Shown: in pieces, positions 8,308 to 17,360 of the stretch
How the letters are laid out: the number at the start of each line of letters is the position of its first letter
How positions within the stretch are numbered: position 1 is the first letter of the stretch
From: Burkholderia cepacia
GTDB lineage: Bacteria; Pseudomonadota; Gammaproteobacteria; Burkholderiales; Burkholderiaceae
Assembly: GCF_029962485.1 (NCBI RefSeq)
Contig: NZ_CP073638.1
Span: 1,922,001 to 1,986,000 of the forward strand
Length of the DNA: 64,000 nt
Direction of reading: 5' to 3'
The notes under the pieces: model-generated
The model's input: the letters and a program-made list of their open reading frames with translations, nothing else
Told to the model about the DNA's origin: nothing
Database searches by the model: none
Position numbers and translations under genes: made by a program

Positions 8308-10137
8308 ATGTGTGGAATTGTCGGGGCGGTCGCCCAGCGGGACATCCTGCCGAACCTGGTCGACGGCCTGAAGCGGCTCGAATACCGCGGCTACGATTCG
8401 TGCGGCGTCGTGGTCTACCGCGACCGTGCGCTGGCGCGCGCCCGCAGCGTCGATCGGGTAGCCAACCTGCAGCGCGAGATCGCCGAACATGCGTTGTCGG
8501 GTTACACGGGCATCGCGCATACGCGCTGGGCCACGCACGGTGCACCCGTTACGCTCAACGCACATCCGCACTTCTCGCCGAGTGACGCCAATGCACGCAT
8601 CGCGCTGTCACATAACGGGATCATCGAGAACTGCGATCAGCTGCGTGCGGAGCTGCAGGCACATGGCTATGTGTTCGCCAGCCAGACCGACAGCGAAGCG
8701 ATCGCGCATCTGATCGACCACCTGTACGACGGCGATCTGTTCGACGCGGTCCGGCGCGCGGTTGCACGACTGCGCGGCAGCTATGCGATCGCGGTGATGT
8801 GCCGCGACGAGCCGCACCGTATCGTCGGTGCGCGCGACGGGATGCCGCTCGTCGTCGGTGTCGGCGAAGGCGAGAATTTCCTGGCGTCCGATGCGATCGC
8901 GCTGTCGGGCATCACCGATCGCATCGCGTATCTGGAGAACGGCGATGTCGCCGACATTCAACTGCATCGCTACTGGATCGTCGATGCTGCCGGCCAGCGC
9001 GTCGAGCGCGCGGTGCAACGCGTCGCCGCGCATAGCGGCGCGGCCGATCTCGGGTCGTACCGCTACTACATGCAGAAGGAGATCTTCGAGCAGCCGCAGG
9101 CCGTGGCCGATACGCTGCTCGATGTTTCGTCGATCATGCCCGAGCTGTTCGGCGACGGCGCGTGGCGCGTGTTCAACGACGTCGATTCGGTGCTGCTGCT
9201 CGCGTGCGGCGGCAGTTATCACGCGGCCTTGACCGCGAAGTACTGGATCGAGAGCATCGCGAAGCTGCCCGCGAGCGTGGAAATTGCCAGCGAGTTCCGT
9301 TATCGCGACAGCGTGCCGAATCCGCGCACGCTGGTTGTCGCGGTGTCGCAGAGCGGTGAAACAGCCGATGTGCTCGGCGCGGTGCATGTCGCGAAGAAGA
9401 GCGGGATGACGCATACGCTCGCGATCTGCAACGTCGCGACGAGTGCGCTGATGCGTGAATGTGCGCTGCAGTTCGTCACGCGTGCGGGGATCGAGATCGG
9501 GGTGGCTTCGACGAAAGCGTTCACGACGCAGCTTGTGGCGTTGTTCCTGCTGACGTTGTCACTCGCGCAAGTGCGCGGGCGCTTGAGCGACGACGAGGAA
9601 AAGGCGCATCTGCGCGCGCTGCGGCACCTGCCCGATGCGATGTCGAAAGTGCTCGCACTGGAACCGCAAATCATGGCGTGGTCGGAATTGCTCGCGCGAC
9701 GCGACAACATGCTGTTTCTCGGGCGTGGAATGCATTATCCGATCGCGCTCGAAGGCGCGCTGAAGATGAAGGAGATTTCCTATATTCACGCGGAGGCTTA
9801 TCCGGCCGGTGAACTGAAGCATGGGCCGCTGGCGCTCGTCAGCAACGAGATGCCGGTGATCGCGGTTGCGCCGAATGACATGCTGCTCGAAAAGCTGCGG
9901 TCGAACATGCATGAGGTCAGCGCGCGGAATGGTCGGCTGTTCGTGTTCGCGGATGTGGACTGTGGGCTCGTGCCGAGCGAGGGGATCGAGGTGATTCGGC
10001 TCAACGAGTACTACGGGCCGCTGTCGCCCATTTTGCATACGGTGCCGATGCAGTTGCTGGCGTATCACGCGGCGTTGGCGCGGGGGACGGATATCGATAA
10101 GCCGCGGAATCTGGCGAAGTCGGTGACGGTGGAGTGA
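8308..10137 (+). CDS. glmS: Glutamine--fructose-6-phosphate aminotransferase (isomerizing)
   Basis: A 609-residue glucosamine-6-phosphate synthase, the first step to UDP-GlcNAc. The nucleophile is Cys2 of [10 protein letters not shown]. The N-terminal glutaminase domain contains [10 protein letters not shown] and [14 protein letters not shown]. Two SIS sugar-isomerase domains follow, with [32 protein letters not shown] and [15 protein letters not shown]. The C-terminus [13 protein letters not shown] is the conserved end whose DNA forms the Tn7 attachment site. The gene stands alone rather than behind glmU and is flanked by an Lrp regulator, so it is probably a second copy. The accessory island begins just after its stop. 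Confidence 0.95.
   Translation: MCGIVGAVAQRDILPNLVDGLKRLEYRGYDSCGVVVYRDRALARARSVDRVANLQREIAEHALSGYTGIAHTRWATHGAPVTLNAHPHFSPSDANARIALSHNGIIENCDQLRAELQAHGYVFASQTDSEAIAHLIDHLYDGDLFDAVRRAVARLRGSYAIAVMCRDEPHRIVGARDGMPLVVGVGEGENFLASDAIALSGITDRIAYLENGDVADIQLHRYWIVDAAGQRVERAVQRVAAHSGAADLGSYRYYMQKEIFEQPQAVADTLLDVSSIMPELFGDGAWRVFNDVDSVLLLACGGSYHAALTAKYWIESIAKLPASVEIASEFRYRDSVPNPRTLVVAVSQSGETADVLGAVHVAKKSGMTHTLAICNVATSALMRECALQFVTRAGIEIGVASTKAFTTQLVALFLLTLSLAQVRGRLSDDEEKAHLRALRHLPDAMSKVLALEPQIMAWSELLARRDNMLFLGRGMHYPIALEGALKMKEISYIHAEAYPAGELKHGPLALVSNEMPVIAVAPNDMLLEKLRSNMHEVSARNGRLFVFADVDCGLVPSEGIEVIRLNEYYGPLSPILHTVPMQLLAYHAALARGTDIDKPRNLAKSVTVE
10090..10137 (+). other. attTn7-like site at the 3' end of glmS
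   Basis: The last glmS codons (for [13 protein letters not shown]) correspond to the segment recognised by TnsD-type targeting proteins; insertion normally falls about 23-25 bp after the stop. Here a TGTGTTCG end starts at 10161, exactly 23 nt after the stop, and the GC-poor island follows. Binding is inferred from known Tn7 biology. Confidence 0.6.
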
Positions 10138-10160
10138 GGGGGGGGCGTTTTCAGCCGGTA

Positions 10161-10399
10161 TGTGTTCGCGAGAAATGAAAGTGTCCCTCAGCCTCGGTTA
10201 AAAGCATCCCTATAGGGGAGGCTATTTTCGCGGAGATGACCACCCGACCGAGCAGGGGCCACTATTACATGTCAGTAGGATTTTTCGAAAAATTTGGATC
10301 TGTTGCCCCCTCCTCGGCGCTCAAGAATTGTGTCAATTTCTCCCGGGGGGACACTTCTGCACTCCGGCAAGCGATATTTGCTGTGCAAAATCGAACACA
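10161..10399. mobile_element. TGT...ACA inverted-end remnant (IS21- or Tn7-like)
   Basis: The left end begins TGTGTTCG at 10161 and contains AAAGTGTCCC at 10178-10187. The right end, read inward on the other strand, also begins TGTGTTCG (CGAACACA at 10392-10399) and has AAGTGTCCC inside it (around 10347-10355). Paired termini plus an internal repeat resemble IS21-like elements; TGT ends also occur in Tn7-like transposons. Both groups use DDE transposases of the integrase type. No transposase frame remains and the flanks show no clear target duplication. It is best read as an internally deleted element or an element boundary. Confidence 0.5.
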
Positions 10400-10600
10400 A
10401 GAAAGAGCGCACATCCGGCTATCTAGACAAGCAATTCCTGTCGGATAATTAGTAACTACTTGAAGCTTCTATGGTCGCACCCTATTATCAGGGCAGCCTC
10501 AAAAACACGCGACAAGGTAACTGGTCGCCGAAACGCAAGCGTGAGGTGGCCAAACATACGCCATCTGTCCACACGCCAGATGACCGCGCGATGAAGGTCC
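10400..10600. other. Non-coding sequence at the island's left edge
   Basis: No gene is visible between the element remnant and the stop of the orphan gene at 10601. Base composition is already lower in GC than before glmS, which is consistent with acquired DNA. Confidence 0.4.
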
Positions 10601-11704
10601 TCAGGGTTTCGGTCTGCCCGACCGAGAGGCGCTTTCCGCGCGTGGCTCGGCTCCCATATCGAGCAATAGCTTGTGCGAGGCCTCTTTTTCCATGGCCACC
10701 AACCGTTTCTTGACCCCAATTTTCGAATCTAGACCAATGGCGGCACGGTAAGCCTCTATTGCCTCGGTTGGCTTGTTCATCTTTTCTAGCAGCTCGCCCT
10801 TAAGGCGATAGCCACCCGCGAGCCACCTGTCGTCCGTCCCGCGCCGAAAGGCGGAAATCGTTGCATCAACAACACCGAACGCCCGCCCAAGTGCCTTGTC
10901 GGAGTCGTCCGTCTGGACCAGCTCCCCTGCGGCCCGGATGCGCGTCCACGGGTCGCCTTTGGTTAGGCGGGCAGACATGAATTTCTTTGCGTCGAGAAAT
11001 TCTCCGGCCGGAGAATATGCGAACCACCCAAGGTCGTGGATTTTCGCAAAGACGCGCTTGAGCTCCCCGTCCTCAGTTTCAAACCTGTATTCCGAACTCC
11101 AGCCCGCGACCGGCGTGCATGAGGCCAGCACCCGCTGCTGCGCAACGTCGTGTATCTCGAGGATGAAGCTGTCTTCGTTGGCCGAATTGCAGGTTTGACT
11201 CGCGACGTACTGCCCACACGGCGAAATGCTGAAGCCGGCCAGATTCGCGTTGTACACACGCTGGTACACCAGCTTTCCGGATGGGTCGAAAATCATGAGC
11301 TTGGCGGAAAGCGCTGAAGTCTGACCCGCGTCGTTCACCCCAAAAACGCCCGTGTCCGAGACGTCAACCGAAAAAGGGCGTTCCAGGGTACCAACCCTGG
11401 CCACAATGTCGCCGGTTGAATTATCTCGAAGACTCACAGTTCTTTGTCGCTTCTGCGATGCATCGGGGCCCGGGTCCCAATATCCGACAGACCAATGCTT
11501 GTTGGGCGAGTGATGCGCGAGACCGAAATCCATCATGTCGTCAATTTTTGATGGAAGCCGGATACGCTTACGAGCCGACTCAGCAACCACCGTGTCTGCA
11601 GCGTTGGCGGTCGCTGACGCGGTAGCCGTCGGCCGGGGTGCTGCCGTAGGTGCGTTCCGAGGTTTTCGCCCCAAGAAACCGAAGACTCTTTTTAAGAGCG
11701 TCAT
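10601..11704 (-). CDS. Unrecognised protein with beta-propeller-like and TPR-like parts
   Basis: A 367-residue protein of unknown function. A short basic, possibly amphipathic N-terminus (LLKRVFGFLGRKPR) is followed by an Ala/Thr-rich linker to about residue 45. Next come repeated beta-rich units such as HWSVGYWDPG, GVFGVNDAGQT, AGFSISPCGQYVAS and LGWFAYSPAGEFLDA, which look like WD40/YVTN-type blades. The C-terminal part GGYRLKGELLEKMNKPTEAIEAYRAAIGLD reads as a TPR helix pair. It is the last gene of the island, on the same strand as all its neighbours and 213 bp downstream of the coupled cassette. It could be an accessory or sensor component of it, but this is only positional. Confidence 0.6.
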   Translation of the reverse strand: MTLLKRVFGFLGRKPRNAPTAAPRPTATASATANAADTVVAESARKRIRLPSKIDDMMDFGLAHHSPNKHWSVGYWDPGPDASQKRQRTVSLRDNSTGDIVARVGTLERPFSVDVSDTGVFGVNDAGQTSALSAKLMIFDPSGKLVYQRVYNANLAGFSISPCGQYVASQTCNSANEDSFILEIHDVAQQRVLASCTPVAGWSSEYRFETEDGELKRVFAKIHDLGWFAYSPAGEFLDAKKFMSARLTKGDPWTRIRAAGELVQTDDSDKALGRAFGVVDATISAFRRGTDDRWLAGGYRLKGELLEKMNKPTEAIEAYRAAIGLDSKIGVKKRLVAMEKEASHKLLLDMGAEPRAESASRSGRPKP

Positions 11705-11917
11705 GCCACGCCCTCCCGTACGAGACGGTCCCGATTGTCACGCGCATTACGAGGCTCCCTCGGCTCCCGCCTTCCAGAGACCCTGAGTTATGGCTCCGTA
11801 TCCTTTGTCCACCGAACCGCAAATTGGTCTTGCGTAAACCGAGTTGGCGACATGAAGTCAAGCAATGAATGACCGCTTCGGTTATCGAACACATCGAGCA
11901 TCACATGCCGTACGGGG

Positions 11918-12601
11918 TCAGCATGCTTGCTTCGGCAAGCTATTTCGCAAAGCCACCAAAACGTCGTCGTGCAGGTCGCTGCCGTCAATCCGAACAGCAG
12001 CATTGTTTGCGATGAGCACCGCGGTGCGCAAATCCCCTCGCGCCACACGGAACTGGAGTTTTTCAAGTACGTGTTTCCTGCCTGCAATGAGCTCTTTGCA
12101 GGCAGACCGCACATCTTCCTCTCCTTTCAGCATCACCTTCGCGCGGACACTTTTGTCGATGTGGAGCGCCCCCAATTGGATGGAATCAATGACAACGCGG
12201 CTGCCGAAATGCTCCTGAAAAACATTCGCCCAAGTCATCACGTCTACCATCAACGGAGCGATGGAGAGAGCAAAATCCGCAGTCTCCAAGAGCTGGCTTA
12301 CAAGGCTCTGAGTTGACCGAGGAGCATCCACGAGCTCTAATCCGGGCCACTCCGGTGCGGCCCGAAAAGAGGTCTGGTGAAACTCCAGACGATTAAACGT
12401 CAGCGCTTTACCAAACGGGTCCGAGATGGTCTCTTCGTACTCGTAACGCTCAACGTACCGCGCCTCTAGGAAATCGTCGCGCACCCTATCCAAGATGAAA
12501 CCGCTCGACTCATCATCCGAAAATGAGCGTTGTCGAATCTGCTTGGCAAGCGTTCGGACCGGCATCGGCCAATCGGCTTGCAACCATCGATAGCGGCTCA
12601 T
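11918..12601 (-). CDS. Unknown protein, third gene of coupled cassette
   Basis: A 227-residue protein with no recognised domain. It is a mixed alpha/beta sequence. A central predicted helix ETADFALSIAPLMVDVMTWANV is followed by a beta segment SRVVIDSIQLGALHIDKSV and a helical C-terminus VLEKLQFRVARGDLRTAVLI. I checked for the HxK(x4)D signature of phospholipase-D nucleases such as DrmC and did not find it. The start ATG overlaps the stop of the preceding gene (ATGA at 12598-12601), so it is translationally coupled. The product is probably made in a fixed ratio with the two upstream proteins. Confidence 0.7.
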   Translation of the reverse strand: MSRYRWLQADWPMPVRTLAKQIRQRSFSDDESSGFILDRVRDDFLEARYVERYEYEETISDPFGKALTFNRLEFHQTSFRAAPEWPGLELVDAPRSTQSLVSQLLETADFALSIAPLMVDVMTWANVFQEHFGSRVVIDSIQLGALHIDKSVRAKVMLKGEEDVRSACKELIAGRKHVLEKLQFRVARGDLRTAVLIANNAAVRIDGSDLHDDVLVALRNSLPKQAC

Positions 12602-13722
12602 TCCTCCGTTACCTCAGTGGCGGCGACTGGCGTCCGTTTTGCCCCCATGTCGAGCAATATCGTGCGGGCCGCGGATTCGACGAGCTGATAGAGGCTTTCC
12701 CGTTCACCATCGTCAACAGGGCGAGCCGTTTTTGTGTACTCACCTTCTTGGAAGCGGTACACCCCCTTAACGGAATACTTAAAGTTCTTGCCATTCTCGC
12801 CATCCTCAAACTCGGCATGTAGATGAGGGATGTCATAGGGAATGGTCGTTTGCCGAGTTTTCCACGTAATCGACGTGATGTAGAACCCTCGCTCCTTTAG
12901 CGACAGGTATTCCTTTGAAGCTATCAGATTCTCACCGCTCAGAGCCATGCTCCGTACAATAACTAGCAGTTTCTCACTTGCTTCCGCTCGGATGTCTTCG
13001 TCGAGGTCGTCTTCATCGAGGTCCTCGTCGGGGCGCAAACTTGGGGCAATTTTTAAGTTGGTCACTCCGTAGAGTCTATGGCCTGGTAGTTCGGAAATCA
13101 GGCGTATAAAGAACGTGGTGCGCTCATCCGCCGTGAAGTCGGCGTCAAGCTCAATCGCCTCTCGCGTTATGGGAGTGCGGCGACGACTTTCGATGCGACC
13201 GGTGATGTCCTCAACAATGCGCTTCGACTTTTCCGACGCAGGTAGGCGAACGATGGTCTTTCCGCCTTGCTGGAAGAACTCAATAGTTGCGTCTTGGCGC
13301 TGACGCTGGATTAGGCGCGTCCGCGAATAATCCATGTCGTCGTACTCGACGTTCATTACCAAGCCGTCCGTGCCCTTCGAGTGGGAGACAACCCTCTCGC
13401 TGGCCCCAACTTCGTCCTTGTACTCACGGACGACGGCCTTTAGCTCGTCAATCGGAATATTCGCGTCGAGCGTAACCGAAGTAGTCTTTTCAGCCCGCCG
13501 GGAAGTCTCCCGCCGCCCCATAATCTCCCGAAGTTCGTTCAGCGTGAACGGCAACTCTGAAATGGCTTCCACCAAATCTTCGCGGGTATCGTGCGGCGAA
13601 AAAAAGATGCCACGCTCGCGAGCAATTTCTCGGAGAACCCCTTCCGTTAAGCTACGCTTTGCGCATGCAAGCAGGTCGAATATATCCTTGTCTGTCGCAT
13701 AGAACTGCGTATCATCAGGCAT
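12598..13722 (-). CDS. Unknown protein with SAP-like N-terminal region, second cassette gene
   Basis: A 374-residue protein. Residues about 15-60 form a short helical unit, LTEGVLREIARERGIFFSPH then REDLVEAISELPFTLNELREI. This is reminiscent of SAP/HeH-type nucleic-acid-binding folds found in defence proteins. The remainder is mixed beta/alpha with an acidic stretch DEDLDEDDLDEDIRAE near residue 250. No catalytic motif was recognised. The start MPDDTQF at 13722 was chosen because it overlaps the preceding stop (13715-13717) by 8 bp; the longer frame would intrude into the nuclease gene. It is coupled on both sides, so it likely forms a complex with both neighbours. Confidence 0.7.
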   Translation of the reverse strand: MPDDTQFYATDKDIFDLLACAKRSLTEGVLREIARERGIFFSPHDTREDLVEAISELPFTLNELREIMGRRETSRRAEKTTSVTLDANIPIDELKAVVREYKDEVGASERVVSHSKGTDGLVMNVEYDDMDYSRTRLIQRQRQDATIEFFQQGGKTIVRLPASEKSKRIVEDITGRIESRRRTPITREAIELDADFTADERTTFFIRLISELPGHRLYGVTNLKIAPSLRPDEDLDEDDLDEDIRAEASEKLLVIVRSMALSGENLIASKEYLSLKERGFYITSITWKTRQTTIPYDIPHLHAEFEDGENGKNFKYSVKGVYRFQEGEYTKTARPVDDGERESLYQLVESAARTILLDMGAKRTPVAATEVTEE

Positions 13723-14716
13723 AGTCCATCCCCAATTCAATGTCCGAGAAGCGCGTCAATACTTGGGACATCCGCTTGTATTGAATCTGCTTGATTCTCA
13801 CCGCCAATGGCGAGCCAGTCGATACATCCGAAAGGCCATCGATGTACATTTGCTGCGCTTTTTGAAACATCGGCTGCGCAACAGGAGATGCATCGAGAAG
13901 CTTTATCTCGATATCGATGCCTTCTTTGAGCAATTGGAGGCTACGCAGATAGTCGAACAGGTACGAAAACTCCTCCGCTGACTCGCCTTTACCGCGATAG
14001 AAGAGCACGAGTCCTCGGTGCTCGGGATGGTCGGGGCGGTCATACTCGAGCACGATGAGCCGCGACGTAAGCATCTCAAGCGTCGCCGCCTTGGCATGCT
14101 CCAACTCCAAATTTTTCCGTCGGACGAGTTGGGGATAGAAGTATCGACAATGCGCGGGGTCGGGCAGCGGAACTCCGCCGGTACGTCGACCACGCATCTG
14201 GACGATTTCATAGCGGACATTATCGAGCCAGAAGATGTCCTCCGGCCCGAGAACGACGAGCCGCGAGCCCCTCGGCAAGTCGAGTTGTGCATTCTTCAAA
14301 CCCTTCAGATGCTGCCTGAAGTCTTTATCATACTCACCATCATGGTTGTATACAAACAGTAGACCACAAATCGAGGGAGTTACGTTTGGGTGGATGTACA
14401 GTTCCCGCCACTCGTCACTCACCTCTGCGCACGAGACCTGTTTAGACAAGCTCTCGAGTGCACCTTTAATTGCCGAAGCCGTGATTGAAGACTTAGCGTA
14501 GCTTTTAAGGTCGCAGTTTACATAGACGCGGTCCCGCGAGTACGGGTCGTCATAGTAGAAGACCACGTCTGACGGGTGGGTAGCCAGGTCGTGCAACTCC
14601 TTCTTTTCACAGCTCCAATTTTTGTTCATTGGGCCAGTGATATTCCAGAAGAACTCTGCGAAAAGTTCATTCGAAAGTCGTTCTGCCATAGCGGCAATGT
14701 TGGCCGTCTCAGCCAT
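13715..14716 (-). CDS. Putative PD-(D/E)XK-type nuclease, first cassette gene
   Basis: A 333-residue protein. The N-terminal 80 residues contain a likely restriction-endonuclease-like core. It has a helix with acidic residues (LSNELFAEFFW), a first-strand HPSDVVFYYDDP with Asp50, and a second-strand VYVNCDLKSYAK giving Asp69-x-Lys71. Together they form the D...(D/E)xK arrangement. The rest of the protein (VTPSICGLLFVYNHDGEYD, RLVVLGPEDIFWLDN, DIEIKLLDASPV) is not recognised. The start has a good Shine-Dalgarno (AAGGAGAC nine bases upstream). It is separated from the DISARM block by 417 bp, so it begins its own transcription unit. It may be the effector nuclease of an uncharacterised defence system, or a substitute for the missing DrmC nuclease. 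Confidence 0.65.
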   Translation of the reverse strand: MAETANIAAMAERLSNELFAEFFWNITGPMNKNWSCEKKELHDLATHPSDVVFYYDDPYSRDRVYVNCDLKSYAKSSITASAIKGALESLSKQVSCAEVSDEWRELYIHPNVTPSICGLLFVYNHDGEYDKDFRQHLKGLKNAQLDLPRGSRLVVLGPEDIFWLDNVRYEIVQMRGRRTGGVPLPDPAHCRYFYPQLVRRKNLELEHAKAATLEMLTSRLIVLEYDRPDHPEHRGLVLFYRGKGESAEEFSYLFDYLRSLQLLKEGIDIEIKLLDASPVAQPMFQKAQQMYIDGLSDVSTGSPLAVRIKQIQYKRMSQVLTRFSDIELGMDYA

Positions 14717-15133
14717 TCAATCCGGTCTCCTTTTTTTGGCCCGGCATACCGTCTACTGAGCCAAATACGCTAACTGCAAGTCACGCCAATTATCCAAGCC
14801 TACGTCCGGAGGAAGACATTGACGTTGCTATCCAGCCTCATGCAGGTTCCCCGTGAATCTTACAAGCGCAAGCACCACCGAGCAGAAACCTTAAAGAGAC
14901 CGAGTTCTAAGAATATCCCATTAGCCGCAAAAGCGAAATGAACTGCATATAAACAGCCCGTGAGTTTGGCCGGTAGTCAATCAACGCTCAACCGCGGTAG
15001 TTCGCCTACACCAGACTCAGACCGCTGCAGATGGAAGACACAGCCGTCGGCATATTCAGCGAGCTACAAGCGGTTTCCTCGCATAGACTACCGCTCGCCG
15101 GATAGTGGGGGCCGCACAAAGGCTCTCAGCAGT
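14717..15133. other. Intergenic gap between the DISARM block and the nuclease cassette
   Basis: A 417-bp, comparatively AT-rich stretch. No coding frame, tRNA or clear terminator was recognised. It probably contains the promoter for the three-gene cassette reading leftwards, because it ends at a gene with a strong Shine-Dalgarno. Confidence 0.4.
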
Positions 15134-17359
15134 TCAGTCCGCATTTCCTTCATTGACGACCTCTAGAAAGCCGGGGATTCGATTGCCTCTGTGCGTTGCG
15201 TCCTCACGCGGAGGCGGGCCGCCTCTGAGAACAGCGCGCGACAGCAATTGGTTCTGTGCAAGACATGATGTCTCGGGAATCATAATGCAGTCCGGGCAGG
15301 CCCCGCCGGCCGTGTCACAGAGGCGGCCCGAATTGCAGCGATGCGTGGACGGCTCGAGCAAGCGAGACAGAAACCGGTTGTTCTCGTTACGCCACAGCGA
15401 CGAAAGGTTGCCGAGGTCCATGGTCGTACCGTTTCGGTAGACGACGAACGCCAGGTCCAAAGGAAAGAGATACTCTCCCATCGAGCCCAGGTCCAGACCA
15501 GAGAGCTCAGCCACGCTCTTCATCATGGAGTGAGCGTAGGTATGGAGCAAGGTGTAGACGTAGCGATAGGTAGCTGCATCATCCTCCTTGAGCAACGAGA
15601 AGTACCGCCCAAAAGGCTGCGCGACCTCCACAATCTTTCCCCCCAGCTTGACCGTGCCGCTCTCGTCCCAGTCTGGCAGGTCAACGACGCCGACGGCCTG
15701 CAGCCACCTGTAAACCGAGCGAGAGTCGAGGCGCACATACAACGCTTCGTTGGCTTGCGTTACGACGTAGATGGGTCGTTTGCCGTTACGCAGCGGGTCG
15801 AACAGGCGCAAGCGCACGGGCATCAATTGGTTCCGCTTCTCCAAGGTCGGCGTCGCGCTAACTCGCGTATAGCCGTGCGTGAAGCGACACAGGTCAAACT
15901 CTCGAATCAGGCCCAGGTCGGCGATGCCGAGCTTTGTCATCAAATGCTGGGTCTGCGCTTCCTGCTCTGCCTTAACGCTGGCGTCTTTGGGTGCGAGGTC
16001 GTTGTCGAGATGGTTAAAGCGCACGAACTTAGCCCGACCGCCGTCAGGCACAGCGGAGAGCTTGCCCCGGTTGAGTGCCTCATGCTCTACTGTCAGAACG
16101 AAGGGGTCGAAGCGGCTTGTGTACTCACTGCGAGCGGCCAGCTGTGCGTTGATTCCTGGCGGCAGGACGACACGCGGTGGTACGAGCGGAGGGTCGCTTG
16201 TAGTCCACCGGTCGATGAGCTTCTTGAGTTCCTTTTCAGCCATCTCCTGTGGGCCCTTGTCGCCCATTCCCCGGGCTAGGTCACAGATGCGCGAAAGGTT
16301 TTCGTATGTCTCCCACTCGCCGGTTTTCCCGCCCGCCAGCAGCGCTGCTTTCATCTCGTCAGTGGTTAGTTCACCGCCCTCAAACCGAAACTGCTTGCCG
16401 ATAAATGCGGCGAGCTCCGACTGTCGTTGCGGTTCGAGCATCTCCAGCAAATGGTGCTCGGACTCCGAAAACAGGACGAACTGCTCGGATTGAGCGTAGT
16501 AGGCGGAAGAGGCTCGGTACGAGATGGGCTCCATACGACGCTCGCTCACGCGCTTGTTGGCCGTGTCCCTGAACACCTCCGTCGTAAACTCGTCGTTCTG
16601 CCGCCACTCATCAGAACCTTTATGCCCACAGGTCGGATTGGCGCAGTAGAAGTGCCACTGACCGATGCGCGGCGAATCGGTATTCAGCTTGAAGTCACTT
16701 TTGCCACATACGCTGCACTCTTCGCCGAAAAGCCGCAGGTCCTTCTTGCGGTCATCCCACTCCCATCGACCAGGAGTCGCTGGCATCCACTCGCCCGACC
16801 AGTGCACGAAGATGACGTCCAGTTGACGCCACTGGCACAGGCCCTTCCCGTCAGCCGCGGTGCACTGCGTTTTGCGTAGACGGGTGATGTTCTGCGCCAA
16901 GTCGTGCGCTGATTCGAAGCGCCTGAAGAGTCGGCACTTGTTGCACACGAAAGTCAGCGGCGCCGGGGCATATCCCATGCGTAGCGGGCTCAGGAACGAT
17001 AGCCGGTCTGCGCCCAGAGGCACAACGGTAGCGCCGCCGAGAAGCGCCTCATCCAAGCACTGGCGGGGGTCGATTTGCCGGTTTCCGACGCCCACCGCGT
17101 AAGACCGCGTAAACCAACTCTGCCAGACCTCCTGAAGTCGCAGAATGATTTGTGCCTTCGTGGTCGCGTGAATCGGAGCATCGTCGACCATTGCCGAGAA
17201 GTCCGGCAAGGAAATGCACGCGCCGAGACCGCCCTCAAAGGTGAAGAAGGCACCGGGCGCGTAAGCAGAACCGAGCTGCCCACGGGACCGCGCCATCGTC
17301 GGAGCGCTGAGCGTCTTTTCTTCGCCCTCGGTGTCCAAGAAACCCTTGCGAGTTGCCAT
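15134..17359 (-). CDS. drmB: DrmB-like DUF1998 protein (DISARM)
   Basis: A 741-residue protein of the DISARM DrmB type. Zinc ligands are visible at CNKC 139-142 and at CSVC 215-218 with CANPTC 239-244. The C-terminal DUF1998-type cluster lies at about 675-698 (CNSGRLC, then CPDC, ending ETSCLAQNQLLSR). In DISARM, DrmB works with the DrmA helicase to block incoming phage DNA. The ATG at 17359 was chosen because it lies one base after the drmA stop and has GGGGGAC just upstream; the longer frame would start inside drmA. It ends the DISARM block. Confidence 0.82.
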   Translation of the reverse strand: MATRKGFLDTEGEEKTLSAPTMARSRGQLGSAYAPGAFFTFEGGLGACISLPDFSAMVDDAPIHATTKAQIILRLQEVWQSWFTRSYAVGVGNRQIDPRQCLDEALLGGATVVPLGADRLSFLSPLRMGYAPAPLTFVCNKCRLFRRFESAHDLAQNITRLRKTQCTAADGKGLCQWRQLDVIFVHWSGEWMPATPGRWEWDDRKKDLRLFGEECSVCGKSDFKLNTDSPRIGQWHFYCANPTCGHKGSDEWRQNDEFTTEVFRDTANKRVSERRMEPISYRASSAYYAQSEQFVLFSESEHHLLEMLEPQRQSELAAFIGKQFRFEGGELTTDEMKAALLAGGKTGEWETYENLSRICDLARGMGDKGPQEMAEKELKKLIDRWTTSDPPLVPPRVVLPPGINAQLAARSEYTSRFDPFVLTVEHEALNRGKLSAVPDGGRAKFVRFNHLDNDLAPKDASVKAEQEAQTQHLMTKLGIADLGLIREFDLCRFTHGYTRVSATPTLEKRNQLMPVRLRLFDPLRNGKRPIYVVTQANEALYVRLDSRSVYRWLQAVGVVDLPDWDESGTVKLGGKIVEVAQPFGRYFSLLKEDDAATYRYVYTLLHTYAHSMMKSVAELSGLDLGSMGEYLFPLDLAFVVYRNGTTMDLGNLSSLWRNENNRFLSRLLEPSTHRCNSGRLCDTAGGACPDCIMIPETSCLAQNQLLSRAVLRGGPPPREDATHRGNRIPGFLEVVNEGNAD

Positions 17360-17360
17360 C

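Noticed and set aside
10236..10448. 70-residue open frame inside the inverted-end element
   Set aside because: No ribosome site, no recognisable domain, and it runs through the right terminal repeat of the element; more likely chance.
11918..12601. DrmC (phospholipase-D nuclease) as identity of the 227-residue protein
   Set aside because: No HxK(x4)D motif can be found in it, and it is coupled to the nuclease cassette rather than to drmB.
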